Source: Hirundichthys speculiger
Lineage: Eukaryota; Chordata; Actinopteri; Beloniformes; Exocoetidae
Assembly (NCBI GenBank): GCA_018398805.1
Contig: JAGFBZ010001170.1
Location: forward strand, 831,001-895,000
Direction: 5' to 3'
DNA: 64,000 bases
The translations under genes were made by a program, and so were the position numbers. Shown here in pieces: positions 41,865 to 56,800 of this stretch. Positions within the stretch are counted from its first letter, which is position 1. Every line of letters starts with the position of its first letter. Below the pieces are notes generated by a model. That model saw only the letters and a program-made list of their open reading frames with translations, did no database searches and was not told the DNA's origin.

Positions 41865-44800
41865 CTACAGAAAGGAAAAAACAAAAACAGCTATAACTCT
41901 GGTCCACAGTAATCTTTTTGAGACCCAGTCCAAAAGAAAATAACATGGGTCGACTGAGAGCAGGCTGAAGATATATATTACCTACCTTCAGAGGGTTGTG
42001 GGGTGCTGGTGGTGGTGGCTGGTATTTTTTCTGTTACTCTGAAGTCACGTCCATTTGGGACAAAAAAGAACTGGGGGTCAAAAGCTACAGGAATCAGAGG
42101 AAAGGAGAGAAAACAGAGTGATACTCTTACGCTCTGGGCATACACAGGAAATGTTAGGTCACAAAAGCATTAGCAAGGCACGCTCCTCTAATTACCCAAC
42201 CGATCAATATAGGAAGCCCATTTGTCTCTTGTGTTTTTGTTTTTTTTTTTGTTTTGTTTGCTGTTTTTATGGAAGGTAAAAATACAAAGACATACTCAGA
42301 TCAAGCAATTCAAAGACATGTACTTTGTAATGATTTTGTTGCACTTCATTGTCATGTAAATTATGCCTTCTTTGCCTGGTGTTATAACCAACTCGAGGCA
42401 GAATTACCCTAAACAACAGATTAAAAACTCATTTGAAAAACAAAGAAGTAATTGTATTTTTTTACTGGTATGAAACAAAAGATTTGCTATATGTTAAAGG
42501 GGAGCCTGCGTGCTTTTGATTTAGCCCTAAAGAAGGGAAGATTGTCCTGCAGGCATTTGGTAACACTGATTTGCCTTGACTCATCTACTTTATATTTTTA
42601 TGTTCTCTGGGCTGTCTCCTCCTCAGAGATCTACAGTCATGGATTGCAACAGGACAGCTCACCAGGGTGGGTTCAGATAACTGGATACATGGGAAGTATG
42701 AGCTTTCAGTGGTAGGTGTGATAAGATAAATGCTGCAAGCCGTGACCAGACCAAAGAGTTCTAAGGGCTTTCCCCAAAAGACAACACGGGGCACAAACAG
42801 GTAGCACAAATAGAAATGCTGAAGTGACATAATGGCCAGCCAGGTGAAAGTCATCGCGTAATGTCACATTTTTGATAAAGAAATTCTGAGCTTCAATGTC
42901 ATGCCATACTCCTGTATTTTCCTCTGTATTATTTATTTTTCTTCTTTTCCTCTTTGATACAAAGAGTTAGTCTACTTCCTCTGGGTTTAACTTTTATTGC
43001 CGCTATACCAACAGACACAAATGAAACTGCTTCTGGATGCCACTAGATGGGCACATAACCAATAAGAGAAGCAAAACATTTGACAAAGCCAGACCAGTAT
43101 CAAAAAAAGACATCCAAAATGCCGAGCTGTGGAGTAGGAACACTGCTGAAAGTCTGTTGGCAGTGCAAACCTTATTGAACCAAGGTGTGATTAGCAATTC
43201 GGCAGCCATCGTATTTGTCTTGTGGCTCTTGGATGCCCCTAAGCTCCTGCATGAGTCATCACTTAAAGCTTGCCTTGTTGCTTTTGGTTCGGTACATCCT
43301 TTACCAGTAGAAGTGGCTGCAAATGAGAATGGTATCAGACCCATTTCACAAGAATTAATCTTTGTGAAGTGATGGTTATGGCTGGCCAGGGTACTGTTTT
43401 TGTGCTTGTACGTTCAGTCATTCAAGGTAGACTATAATTGCCAGATCCAGTGACTGTATCGTTACATTGTTTCCTCCTATTGCATCAGATGGTTGCCCTC
43501 CTGCTAGGAAACATCCTTTTCTAAATAGAAGTAGAAACTAAAAAAGACTCAGTAAAAGCAATTCTGTGAAACTACAGCTTGCCGTGGTTCATAAGCATAA
43601 GAATAATTATCAGATCAGTCAGAAGTCATCCAATGAAAACCTTTCACAGTTTAAGCAATCTGTAGTTCTCAACTAGCCGTGGAGGAGAGATTATGTGCAT
43701 GTCATAAATGTTGGCCTAATGTAGTCCAGTTAGCTGTCAAGTCAGATCTTACGTGCACAGATAACTCCAGCATCCTCATGATGGCCACAGTTGTGTTGAC
43801 CCCAGCCCAGGTGGAAGCACTGAGACAGCGCCACTTCAGAGCCACTACATTCCACATTGTCCAGCAGGATGGGACCAGAACCATATCCAAAGTAGGCCTG
43901 GGTCTTAGCTGATATAGCCGGGCCACAGCCTAGCTGTCTACACACCACGTTGGCATTGGGCATGTCCCAGTCATCATCACACACTGTCCCCCAGACATTT
44001 CTGTAGAGGACCTCAACGCGGCCCTGGCAGCTGCTGTTACCGTTCATCACACGGAGGGCAGGTTTTCCTGCACACAGGTATATAAACACAACTGTGTCAC
44101 CGTGATATTAGAGTCAAAATTATTTTTTCTTATATAATCCATATATCAGACATCTACAGAAAAGGTAACACCATTCGCTCGAGTGTTCAGTACTGATCAA
44201 TTCATTATAGTTACCTTTTGTCTGGGCTGTTGTGGTAACAGTTGTTGTAGTTGGTGAGTTTGTGACTGGAATTTGTTCGGTTGCTGGAAGAAAGATGAAA
44301 AATATTCAAAATCAAGATAAACATTCTTGTTTCACAAATGGGAAGTTTGTCTTGGGTGCTTCATCTAAACTGCAAATCAGTTGAGAGTCAGCAGATGATT
44401 TAAAAAAAAAAAACACAATTTAGCAATGACCCTGAAATTGATGGTCATTATTACATAGTACCCTACAATACATGTGTTAAAATAATAATAAATAAGTCAT
44501 TAAAAAGTTATATAAATAATTCAATGACATTAATGTGTCCAAGAATGCCCGTATGGATTTTTTCTAATAGATTTAATGGAATACCACAACAGAATAAAAT
44601 AACAAGTGTATTGTGGAACTGACTTTTTTTGCTAAGAAGGGTTCCTAACTGAGCAAAAGCATCTCGTGTGGGATTCAAATTCTATTAGCAAAGGAGCTAA
44701 TTAAGATGATTCATTGGAAAGAAAAGACAAAGCCCCTTTCAAGAATTTCTTGCAGCTTCGACATTTATAGCATTAATTCATCATGTACAATTATTTCCTA

Positions 44801-47800
44801 ACTGGCAATCATTCATTCTTTATCCTTTTAATCTAATTATTTTCTGTACTTTAAAAATAAAAGAAATAAAAAAAATGGAAATGGCTAATTTTACTCTGTA
44901 GTGGTGTTCTCTTGAGTCCTTGTAAACTGCCCTTACCAACTTTCAATGACAGCATGATGCTTTCTAAAAGGTGAAGAAGGACGTTTATAAAAAAGACATA
45001 TGAGGTAATTTGTCATTTTCTTTTTTTATTCTATTCAACCACACCCCGTGGCTGGGTAGGTCTGTTGAATACTTTCCTCACAATGTTTTATGTGCTGCAA
45101 CAAAATAAAAGCCAAGAGGAGAAATAGCTCCCCCTGTACGTCAATTGACAAAAGTGCATCTTTGATTTCCACTGAGTCTTTCACCTTTAGTATCCAATGT
45201 TCCCCAGAACTCTCTCTGAATTTCTGTTGCTTCTGACGGCACAGTAGTGGATCCTAAAGTGGATAGAAAACAGAAATCAAATTCTATTCCATATGAGAAC
45301 AACTGAACTGTGACAATTTCCCTAACAGTAACATCACTGACTGTCAATCTTTATAATTCCATAACTACAACTAATAAGTAGCAGTTTTACAAACATTACT
45401 ATAAGATGTAGCCAAAAATACTTGGTTCCATCATAAATGGGAGCAGTGTACCTGTGCAGATGACCCCAGCGTCCTCATGGTGGCCACAGTTGTGTTTTCC
45501 CCAGCCCAGGCTTTTGCATTTACTCAGTTCCTGTTCAGTGCCATGGCAGTTGACGTTGTCCAAGAGAATCAGGCCAGTACCATAGCCAAAATAAGAGTTG
45601 GTGTGTGCAGAGACGGCACTGCCACAGCCGATCTGTTGGCACACCACCATGGCATTGTTGTGGACCCAGTCATCGTCACACACAGTCCCCCAGTTTCCCT
45701 GGTAGTAAACCTCGACCCGGCCCTGACAGGCATTCTTCCCATTTGCCAAACGGATAGTGCCATCTCCTAAATCAAGAAGCAGAGGGTGGGATTCTTAGGG
45801 GCTGATGTTGCACACATCTTTGTCTACTGAAATGATGTCAGTTGGGTGGGCTCAAAGAGGACAATAACTGCTGATTGAGGGCTAGAAGATATTGATACAG
45901 AGAAAGAAAGAAGATGAGCTGTATAATACATAGTGAGGGCATGGGAAAAAAAAAGAAAAAAGTGAAAGTTCACTAAGCTCAGATGTTGTCACTTTATACT
46001 TCATTTCAGACAAAAACATGGAGACAATAGACAATCTCATGTGTCCATCAGGTAAGAGAGTCATGAGTCTGGAAAAGCTTCCTGAGTGCCACCAGAGGTT
46101 TAGCCACATACGTAATTTTGTCGGTCAGTTTTTAAGTTTAGAATCAGCTCTGAACTCCCATGATTCTCTTGGGAATCATAAAAGGAAAAAAAAAAATCAG
46201 CAGGGCAACCACAACAAAGAAACATCAATGTACAATGAGGATGGTTTGGAATTCTAGAGGCCTTTGAGGTGTGTTGTGTAGTTTCTATGAAACTGTCCAG
46301 AAGATATTGTACAATGATTAGACTAATCTTTGAAGTCATTTCAAACCTGAATTAAATCTCTTGCATTAATACATTCATTAAAAAAAAAAATCTGATGATT
46401 TCATGAGGATTCCTGCATTCTGGAGGCCACACCATGAGAAAATAACCCATTAGTCATAATCTAGTGTAACCTGCCTTTGCATTCTCAGGTAACATCTGGC
46501 ATGCCACCTGCCTGCTTGATTTGTTTGTTTCTGATATTTATTTATGAGCATAAAAATAAATCCATCTGATCTGACAGAAAATTATTGCTCTGATTCTTAA
46601 TTTTATTCAACATTTATTTTAAGATGGCAGTTTGCATGTTCTCCATGTGTTTCCTCCGGGTACTCCGGCTTCCTCCCACAGTCCAAAGACATGCATGGTA
46701 GGTTAATTGTGAGTGTGCATGGTTGTTTGTCTACATGTGGCCCTGCAATGGACTGGTGACCTGTCCAGGGTGAACCCCTGCCTTTTGCTCTAAGAGAGCT
46801 GGGATAGACTCCAGTAGTTTCATGTGACCCTCAATAGGATTAAGCGGGCATAGATAATGGATGGATATATTTTAGGAGTTTCCTCTGCATTCTGAGTTTT
46901 CTTTCGAAAGTTGGCACAATTTCCTAAGATGTAAAGAAAATGCCTGTGACACTATTTGATCAAAATAACACAGGGATACAGAATAAAAGCACACTCTTCA
47001 ACAATTCTTTTGTTGATAAACACCCAGTGTTATGGGGAAGTGAATGAAGTGAGTCACATTTAACTACCCACTACTGAAGTACTGCAAATGCAGCATAATG
47101 AGCAGTTGGTTGGAGATAAAGATGGGTAACCTGGATAAATCTACTCTGATCTGAATCTGTGATGTCACATCATCATTTTCCTGAACATCCAAACAGCTCT
47201 TTTAAAACATATTTTAACACCTATGATATCTCAGGGTTCTTCATTTGGTAGGCATTTCAGATAAATTAACATTTTCTCTCAAGCAAAGAAAAGTGCATTT
47301 TGTCACAATCTGCACCCTTCAAAACTATATATAACTATACAGACTGAGATGAATACCATATTGGCCCGAATATAGGACGATATTTTATTCTAGATATCAT
47401 ATTCTCAAAAATGGGGTCGTCTTATAATCGAGGTCTAGACTTTTCTATTGTCATTTCATATCTGAGTCGTTTGATGCAGCCGCACCTAGGTAAACAGTAT
47501 GCGAATGGAGCATCACAGTGAACACGTGCCAGCTGGATCTGGTGTAAAATGAAGGAACTACACAATCGACTTGAGAAAAAGGGTTAGAAAGTTTTGTTAC
47601 AGTCCAGAATTTGTTTTTTACAGACTGAATTATTAATGTTGTTCTTGAAACCGAATATAACTCGACCTTGATGATTATGCAGTTATTGAACTACATATTT
47701 GTTGATTGTTCACTGAGTCATAGTCTCAGATTTTGAGAGAATACAGTTTATTAAATAGTACTATACTTGATCTTAAATAACATGGAAACCTGACATGTAC

Positions 47801-50800
47801 CTTACCTTAAGTATTGTACTATACTTTCTAAAAAAAGATGAAATCATTAAAATGTTTAATAATACAGCAGAATGTTATCTCTGTGTGATTTTTTTTCTAA
47901 AATAATTGTACAATAAAACATTGTCTTATGAATAACCTTATTGTCTTCATCATATTTTTATTTTCCCAAAATGATATTTGAAAAACAGGGGTCGTCTTAT
48001 AATCAGAGTTGTCCTATATATTGGGGCCAATACGGTTCTTCACTGGTCTACTAGCCTACAAGTATTGGGCATCATTTTGACCTGACTGATTTCCCATTCC
48101 CTTTTTAGATATGACAAATTTCATCTGATAAGTTCATTGAGGTTAAAATCTAAGTATGAGTATGATTTACTTCTCAGAAATGTTTAGACCTGTGTGTGTT
48201 TCTGGCCACATGATGAATGGATTCTGGCATTTACTCGTGAACATCTCTTTTTGTTACTTCATCTGTTATTTATTGGAAGTCGAGTGGTGCACAGATACAG
48301 TTTAGCCAGCAGAGGCAAAACGTTTAGGTGAAATAATGGTGAGAGGGAATCAAAGCAACAACCCAGCCAACATTTGTATTTGGTGCCCAGTGAGATATGA
48401 ATGGGCTGAAAAATGAGAGTCCGTATGTGACTGTTCATGGGTTCCATGTTGGCCCCATGTGAACTTCCTACAATGATTACGCTCAGGTGCGTGAGTGATG
48501 AATGGGTGCGGGCCCAAAATGGGTGTTTAATGTGGGTCCCAACTCGGTCAACCACATAAACAAACACATTCACACCACAAAAGGCTTTATGATTTATCAA
48601 ACCATAAAAAAAGTAACGTAGCAGCTTTACATTTAAACAGGAAACATCAGTGGCCATTCATAAATCATAAAAGAAAAAAAAAAAACAGCAGGGCAACCAC
48701 AACAAAGAAACACCAATGTACAATGTCAAAGTAGTCTCTGGGTTATGACCTCAGGGTTATCGTACATATTTGAGGATTTTTGCATTTTGCTCATCCCTGT
48801 TACTTTTAAGCTTAGCAGCAAAACAGTCTCATTATGATAAAAGCAGAGAACACTTACGTAAGCCAGAGTTGACCTGAGATGGAGTGGTTCGTTCTTCAAA
48901 CCCTCTTGATCCCACTAGGGCTGGTTCTAATAGCCAAATGATTTGGGGGAAAAAAAGGCAACAATTTCACCTTGTCATCTTTTCTTATTCTACAAATTTA
49001 GTCATATTATTACTTCCTTAGTAATTGTTTAAAAGTGTATAAAGGTTTTACCTCTGCAGGTAACACCCACATCCTCATAGTGGTAACAGTTGTGGATGCC
49101 CCAGCCTAGACTGTGGCACTGGCTGAGGTCTGTTTCACTTCCTCTGCAGTCCACATTATCCAGCATGATGAGCCCTGCGCCTTGTCCAAACTGAGAGCTG
49201 CTACCCACGGCCACAGCCACTCCGCATCCCAGCTGCCGACACACCACATTGGCATCCACCATGTCCCAGTCATCATCACACACTGTGCCCCATGTGTCAT
49301 TGTATCGCACTTCCACCCTGCCCTCACATCTGTTACGGCCATTCGCCAGTCGTACTTTAGAGGAAAAAAAAAAAACATAGAAAATCTGTCACAATTCTAT
49401 TCTTTTTCTTGACTGAGGTGAGGACAAGGTGTTTTGTTACATTTTGGCACCTCAATAAAACATATGACCAATAAAAGCTCAGCTATCCTAGGGCATTTTG
49501 AGAACACGTCTGTGTTTATGAAAAAATGTAGACAAATTGGCATGGCTCTAATGTACAAGTCATTGGAGCAAAGAGCATTGTGTGTTATCTTAAGCCACAT
49601 GATCCCTTGAGGCGGATGCATGAGGGTGGGAAGTTACATACCAAATAAAGAGTGAATTGGAGAAATTGAAAAACTGAAAAAGAACACATACTAGGATAGA
49701 TTTCATATCTGACTTGGATACACAGTTTAAACTAAATTTTAATGTTTTAGAGGCAGTGAATGTGGATGTCTCACACTTACCTTGGTAGTGCGTCCTCTCT
49801 GGGCTTTGCATGCCATTGGCTGAAAATGCAGGAAGGAGGGAACATGGGAGAGAGAGGGAGAAAGTATGATCAAGCTATTTGATGACAGGAGGTTCTTGGC
49901 CTTCCATAGTTACTGTACTCTGTATCTACTATATCTATTTTCCTGTAACACTAGACACAGACTGAAATCACAACAGGAGGCCTGTTCAGAATGTACCAAC
50001 TGCACCAGAAATATGTTACCCTGATGCTCTAATTGGGTATTTTAATCCATAATATGGAACGAGGGGGGGGTGAGCAACTGTAGTTTTCTCTAGCGCCACT
50101 TTGAGGCTGACATTTGTGGTGAAATATGTGAACAGTTATCATAGACATGAATAAAAAAGTTTTTAGCACACACCACTGGCTGAAAATAAAACAAAAATAT
50201 GTGGTGCTTGTATCTGAAAAGCAAAGCCAATGCTGAACTTAATTAAGCATAACCTTTTCTTATGTGCAATGGGGCATTCACAACACGCAGCATTCGTTGT
50301 ACTCTGAAATAGGTAGAGCAAAGCTGTAACATGGATTGGAAAAGATGCACACCCACAGTGGAGAGAGGTGGAGTTAAGTTGAGTAGTTGACTCCACCCCC
50401 TAAAGCTTTCTGCAATTAGCAGAGCTATGAAACCATATTTGAAAAGAAAGCTGTTCAATTATAACTCTTTTGGTATTTTGACCGAAAAATGTCACAGTCA
50501 TTTCATTGAGTCGTCAGGAAGGAAATAATATCAGTTACTGAAAAAAGGGGTAAGGGGTATGTCTCCTTTAAAGAAGAACAAAGAACTTTATTTTTATGTC
50601 AAAATCAGAGATTCATTTAAAGAAATATTTGTTAAATGTTGCTATTGGCAAAAAAACAAACAAACAAGAGAAATGGCCAAAGTAACTTTAGATTCTTATT
50701 CCGGTTGTCTTTTGCAACAACTGTGTATGGTTTTATGGTACAATGTCACAAACAAACAGTGATGAAGCTAGCTCTTAGAGCTACAGTAGACATCATGGTA

Positions 50801-53800
50801 AAAACTGCTAAATGCATTTTGTGCCGCCCTGTTGCTAACTGATGTGAATTGTTGCCCAACATGAGTTACACTTGCAGATGTACAACATGTGATGTAGGGA
50901 CCTATTTCATTATGCGCACTTATACTACAAGAGATCTATGTCTAGCGCAGGTGAAGTGATTGGTATTATTACATGACGTGGAGCGACATGCAAGTGCTGT
51001 AGGTTATGTATTGGAAGCTTAGTAAAGAAGTAAAAGAAATATCTCTCCTAGTTTTCATTAACTTCACATGGTGTCAGAAGTGAACAATGGCGACATTCAG
51101 TCCTCCTGAAAGCTTCGACTTTAGCCACCCTGAACGTTGGCCAGAATGGAAACAACGTTTTACCCGCTACAGGACTGCAATAAAGTTAAACAAAGAAGAT
51201 GAAGACGTACCGGTCTCTACTGTGATTTATGCATTTGGGAAAGAAGCGGAGCAGATATACAAGACATTCGTTTTCGGGAGAAGATGAAGACGAGATGTAT
51301 GAAAAGGTGACTGAAAAGTTTGATAACTATTTCGTGCCTAGAGTCAACGTAATCCACGAGCTTGTACAATCCCATCTCTGCTCACAGAAGCCAGGAGAAA
51401 CGGCGGATGAATACATCCATAATCTTCATGAGCTAGCTGATACGTGTGACTTTGGACTTGCAAAAGATGGAAATATCCACGACAGACTTCTGATTGGGAT
51501 TATAGACAAGAAACTGTCAGGAAAAACTGCAGTTAATGCCGGATTTGACACTCATTAGAGCAGTAGAGCTTGTGCGCCAATCTGAGCAAGTGAAGGAGCA
51601 CATTAGTGAGCAAGCTAGCAGTGGCGCTCAGCTAAATAAAGTAGGACAGAGACGTCAACGGCAACACCATAAAGACAAAGGAAGACCCAAGAGTGGCAAA
51701 AACACACACAACTTCAGTTACAAACAACACCAGACGGAAAATACAGGTGAGTGGAAATGTAAGAGATGTGGCAGAAGCCATGGAAAACATGATTGTCCCG
51801 CAAAGAATGCAGAATGCAGAAAATGCACCAAAAGAGGAAGAGGGCGCCATCTCAACACATTTCCTTGGGGAAACCAGGCAAGTGACCGAAAAAAAAATGC
51901 ATGGACTGTTTCACTGCTGATACAAGGCTCAGAGGCAGAATTTAAAATTGATACAGACACTAATATCAGTGCAATTTCAGAAAAGACTTTTTCTAGCCTA
52001 AAATTCAAACCTAAGCTAAGAAATGTGAATGCAAATTTTGAGGGCCCAGGAGAAAAGCTACATTGCAAAGGACAGTTCACAGCTACAACTGTAAGGGACA
52101 AGCATTTCACGATGATGTTGTTTGTTGTGGCTGGACCTACTGTGAACAACCTCCTTGGACATGAAGCATCAGTGGCAATGGGTTTATTCAAAAGGCTGGA
52201 AGAACTCAAGTTATCAGCTCCAACAGAGGTAGGCTTACTGAAGATAAAGCCAATACAGATTCACTTGAAGGATGATGCTGTTCCATACAGCGTATCCACA
52301 GCTAAGCGCATTTCTGTGCCCATGCTATCGAAAGTAAAGCTTGAACTAGAGAGAATGGTTCAGTGCACCGTAATTGAAGAGATAAAAGAACCAACTGAGT
52401 GGTGTGCGGCCATGGTGGCAGTCCCTAAAAAGAATTGACAAATTAGGATATGCATGGATCACAAACAGCTGAATAAAGCAGTAAAGAGAGAAAAGTACGT
52501 GCTCCTCACTATTGATGATATCTTGCCAAAATTAGTACAGGCCAGAGTCTTTTAGCGGCCGAGTTGTGAAGCCTACGGAGCGATATAGAGACTATGTGTA
52601 GAGACTATTAACGTTTCCTTCACAGGATTGAAACAACCTCCAGAGCTTTGTTATGTCTGTTGGATACAAAGAGTTTGATAGTATGATTCACAAACAGTTA
52701 CATTACAGTGAGTTACATTACTGTTGAAATAGCCTTTAGAACAGGTTTGAGTGTATAAGAGGCTAGAGGTTTAAACAATTAACATGTTCAATAAAACAGA
52801 ATGAGTGTGGTATTGTAAAACATTATAAATAAAAATCAGTTGTGTTATACTTGTTTAATCGATAGCCTGTTTAATATTGATAAGCAGCTTGTTTGTTTAA
52901 AGAGATGAGTTAGCTCAAAAGGAAGGGTGATGTTGGGATCTATTTCATTATGCGCACTTATGCTACAACAGATCTATGTCTAGCTATGTCTAGACCTATG
53001 TCTAGGTGAAGTGATCGGTATTATTACGCGGAGTGGAGCGACATGCAAGTGTTGTAGGCTATGTTTTGGAAGCTCAGTAAAGAAGTAAAATAAATATTAA
53101 TGTATTGGTCCACTATGGCACATGTTCATTAGTAAGTTACTTAAATCATGGATGTACATACTCTACTTCTCACTTAAATACTAGTTCAGCAAAAAAAAAA
53201 AAAAAAAAGAAAAGAAAAAATTCTTAATGAATGTATGGTCTCAAACACTTGTTTCAAGTCTTCCTCACTCAAGCATGATTTAATTTACAGTCTCATCCAC
53301 TGGTGCATGCTTCAAGGTGCTACCAATGGGAGTGCATGGTCTCCATAATACTCCATAATACTCATTACATCTCAGTACATCTGCTTTAAAAAAAAAAACA
53401 AACAACAACAAAAAAAACAGAAAAAAACAAGTGGATAACGACTAGAATACTATACACAAAAACAACTGGTGGGTTATGTGACAGTGGCAAGTTTCACATT
53501 CAGTCTGTGGGACAAAGGTTAATGTTCCTCAAATAAACTACAGTATATAAATAGTATATTTAGTATATAGATAGTATATTTTGACTCATCCTGTGGTGCC
53601 ACCACCAAAAAAAACATCAAAATAAATGACATGCTCTGTGTTGTGGACTAATTAGCATATATTAGCATATTAACAAAAATTTCCTAGGAATATGAGCACT
53701 GTAGCATATATTTTCTAGCAGTTACACACTGATAATGCAAATTAATGACTGTCTTAATTACATTAAGTCCTGGATGTCCTCTAACTTCTTGCTTCTAAAT

Positions 53801-56800
53801 TCGGATAAAACAGAGGTTATTGTCTTTGGTCCCAAACACCTGAGGAATTGATTAACTGGATTTACGCTGGCTTCCAACACAGTTGTGAAGAACCTTGGAG
53901 TCATTTTTGATCAGGATATGTCATTTAAGCAGCATATTAATCAGGTTTGTCAGACTATCTTTTTTCATCTCTGAAATATTGCCAAGATTAGGAGCATTCT
54001 CTCCCAGGGTGATGCTGAAAAATTAATCCACCCGTTTGTCAGTTCTAGACTGGATTATTGTAAAGTGTTGTTGGCAGGATGTCCGAAATGCTCGCTGAAC
54101 AGCCTCCAACTGATCCAGAATGCAGCAGCGAGGTTGCTGACAGGAATCCATAAGCGAGATCACATCTCACCAGTGTTAGCCTCCCGTGAAATTTCAAATC
54201 TAGTTTAAAATTCTGCTTTTCACATATAAGGCCCTTAATGGCCTAGCTCCTCATTATTTACAAGACCTGATAGCATGTTATGCCCCTAATAGAGCTCTCC
54301 GCTCTCAGAGAGCAGGATTACTCGTTGTTCCAACAATATCCAAAAGTAGATTTGGAGGACGGGCCTTCTGCTACCAGACACCTTTATTATGGAACCAGCT
54401 ACCAATTTGGACTCAGAAGGCTGACACCACCTACATCTTTAAAACTAAATTAAAAACATTTCTGTTTTGTAAAGCCTACGGGCCAATTCCAATTCCTCTC
54501 TTAACCCTCAATCTCAACCCTCGCCCTCAACCCTCAATTTTTGGCCCTCAATCTTAACCCTCGAAAGTAAGTGTAAGGGCTATCTTGTGACTTAGAAATG
54601 GGACACCCCTTGAGTGCAGTTACGTCATCAGACTGAAATGTATCAGAGCTCGTGTTGTCTTTGTATTCCCTGAAATTACACAGGGATAACATTGAAAAGA
54701 GCGCTGTATATTCTCCAAATAATATTAGCAAATAACACAATAGAGGATACATTATTCAGTCCTCCGTCACTACACAACGAGGTATACAAGTAACGTGAAG
54801 CCGACCCGGACCGCTGACGGGACCGGGACCGCCCCGGTCGGCGGCCGGCGGTCCCGGGACCGGGACCACCGATGAGTACAATGTGAAGCCGACGGGACCG
54901 CAGGTCCGGCAGCAAACATCGTAAAGTAAAAAAATAAATGTTACGCAACAACGATGTTAATCCATGAAAAAAAAATCTCAAACAAACACAATAAAATGGT
55001 TTCGTAACATTTATATCTTTAAGATATACGAAGATACTTACATTTGTAGCTAGCTTCTGGGTAGCCCTTACTACCAAGGGTGGTGTTGGAAAATCTCAAT
55101 TTTGAGGGCGATACAGCCCTCAAACTCGTCCCTCAATTTGACTTGCTAAGAATCGGGACAGCACTTGCCCTTAGCGGGAGCGCGCATTTTTGAGACTGAG
55201 GGTTGAGATTGAGGGTTAAGGGAGGAATTGGAATTCACCCTTATCTAAACAATAGTGTGTAGGGGCTAATAGTTGTAGCCATAGTTGTAGGAGCTAAGAC
55301 TAGAGTGGGTTTGTCTTAATCACAGCCTTGCCATAGCTATGCTGCTATAGGCCTACGCTGCAGGGGGACACCAACATGACCTGCAGAGCGGTGTCTTCCT
55401 GCTCCTCTCTCTTTCCTTCCCTTTCCTCCTCCTCTCCTCTTCCTCCAGCTCATTCCATAACTAATTAGGAGCATCTCGTTACTGTAATTGTGCTCCATTT
55501 TCTTTTTTGTAGTTTGTTGTACTGTTTTGCCCCCCCCCCCCCTTTTTTTTTTTCTCTCCTTTCTTTCTGTGTGTTTGCAGGTCAGAGTTTCCTGAGTTGC
55601 ATGCTGACTTGCAGTTCCATCCTGTGGCCATCCGGGGATTTACCTCCACCTGTGTGTGTAGATGTGTTTGGGGTGCTGGCTGGCGTGATGACCGGCGTCC
55701 TAGTCCTCTGACCATCTCACCTCAGTGCTGCTACCTGCATCTGTTTTTGTTTATGTAGCCATTTCATTCAGTCATTTGTGTTCTGTCTTCTCTCTGTCCT
55801 ACATCCTCTCTCTGTCCTGTCTCCCCTCTCTTTTTCTTTCTTCACCCGGCTGCCCTTCGACAGGAAGGTCGCCCCCATATGAGCCTGGTCCTGCTCAAGG
55901 TTTCTTCCTCTTAAAGTGGAGTTTTTCCTTGTCACTGTTTGGCTTAAAGTTTTGTTTTTTTTCTCCCACTGTGGGAGTTTTTTACCTGCCATTATCCTTG
56001 TTTAGGATTCAATATTATAATTTTAGTTAATGATATTTGCTCAGGGGTCATGCTCTGGGTCTCTGTAAAGCACCTAGAGACAATTGACATTGTAACAGAC
56101 GCTATACAAATAAAATTTAATTTAACTGAATTAAAAGCATACATACACTGAAAAAATGGAATAAGAGAGGTTGTTCAGTTTTAAAAACTAAGTTAAGTTA
56201 CACTGTCATGTTTTTATTGCACTTCTTCTCTAAACATGATTCAATTATGAAACATCACTACAAATGCTCTTGTTGTGAAATTGACATGTTTCAGTTATGA
56301 TCACAATATGTGAAATAGTTGCACTTTGTGGTAAAGCACCGCCTACTTTTTTAAAAAATGAAATGCCCCTCCTCCTGCTTTGACCGGGAAAATAGCGTCA
56401 ACTGTCAAGAAGGGAGCCATTTTTTTCGTTGCTGCTCGGGACTCAGGAGTTTTTCTAAAAGGTAAAACTTTTAAAAACTTTCTATCATTTCATTGTAATG
56501 TCAATATTTTGCTTCAGTAACCAGAAATTGTAACTTTTTGATAAGGGGAAAGAAGCTAAGTTAAGTTTAATGTTCGTTTTTATATCACTAGACTACCATA
56601 TTTTAGGTTAATTAATTCAAATTCAAATATACTTTATTGATTCCCCAAGGGGGAAATTCAAGTTTCAGTACAACAGTCTGGTGTACTTGAGGAGCTGCTG
56701 GCGTCATGCCCGGTCCTGTGGTCCGAGTGCTAACTCCAGTTAACAGTTGTTCAAAACAGTTAACAGCCGTTAGAACCAGTATATCTCCATAATGATGACA

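Larger units (their letters stand above)
50893..53100 (+). mobile_element. Gypsy-type LTR retrotransposon, internally deleted and decayed
   Basis: The 5' LTR (50893-51068) starts TGTAGGGACC and ends ACTTCACA, followed directly by TGGTGTCAGAAGTG, a primer-binding-site-like sequence and then the gag start (51087). The 3' LTR (from 52931, TGTTGGGATC) follows a purine-rich AAAAGGAAGGGTGA tract and loses similarity after about 53097. Coding remnants comprise gag, zinc knuckle, protease and the beginning of reverse transcriptase. RNase H, integrase and most of RT are gone. The copy lies in a large ssc4d intron on the opposite strand. Confidence 0.9.

Noticed and set aside
43037..43372. Overlapping ORFs of about 110 codons on both strands between ssc4d SRCR exons 3 and 4
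   Set aside because: No recognisable motif and no splice context; both strands are open, which suggests chance. They lie in an intron.
45477..45770. Plus-strand ORFs opposite the SRCR exons (also 41533-41808, 43679-43912, 49113-49412)
   Set aside because: They mirror the GC-rich antisense of real SRCR exons and encode no known domain.
55490..56030. Pyrimidine-rich ORFs of 73-101 codons
   Set aside because: They lie in the 3' tail of the L2 LINE.
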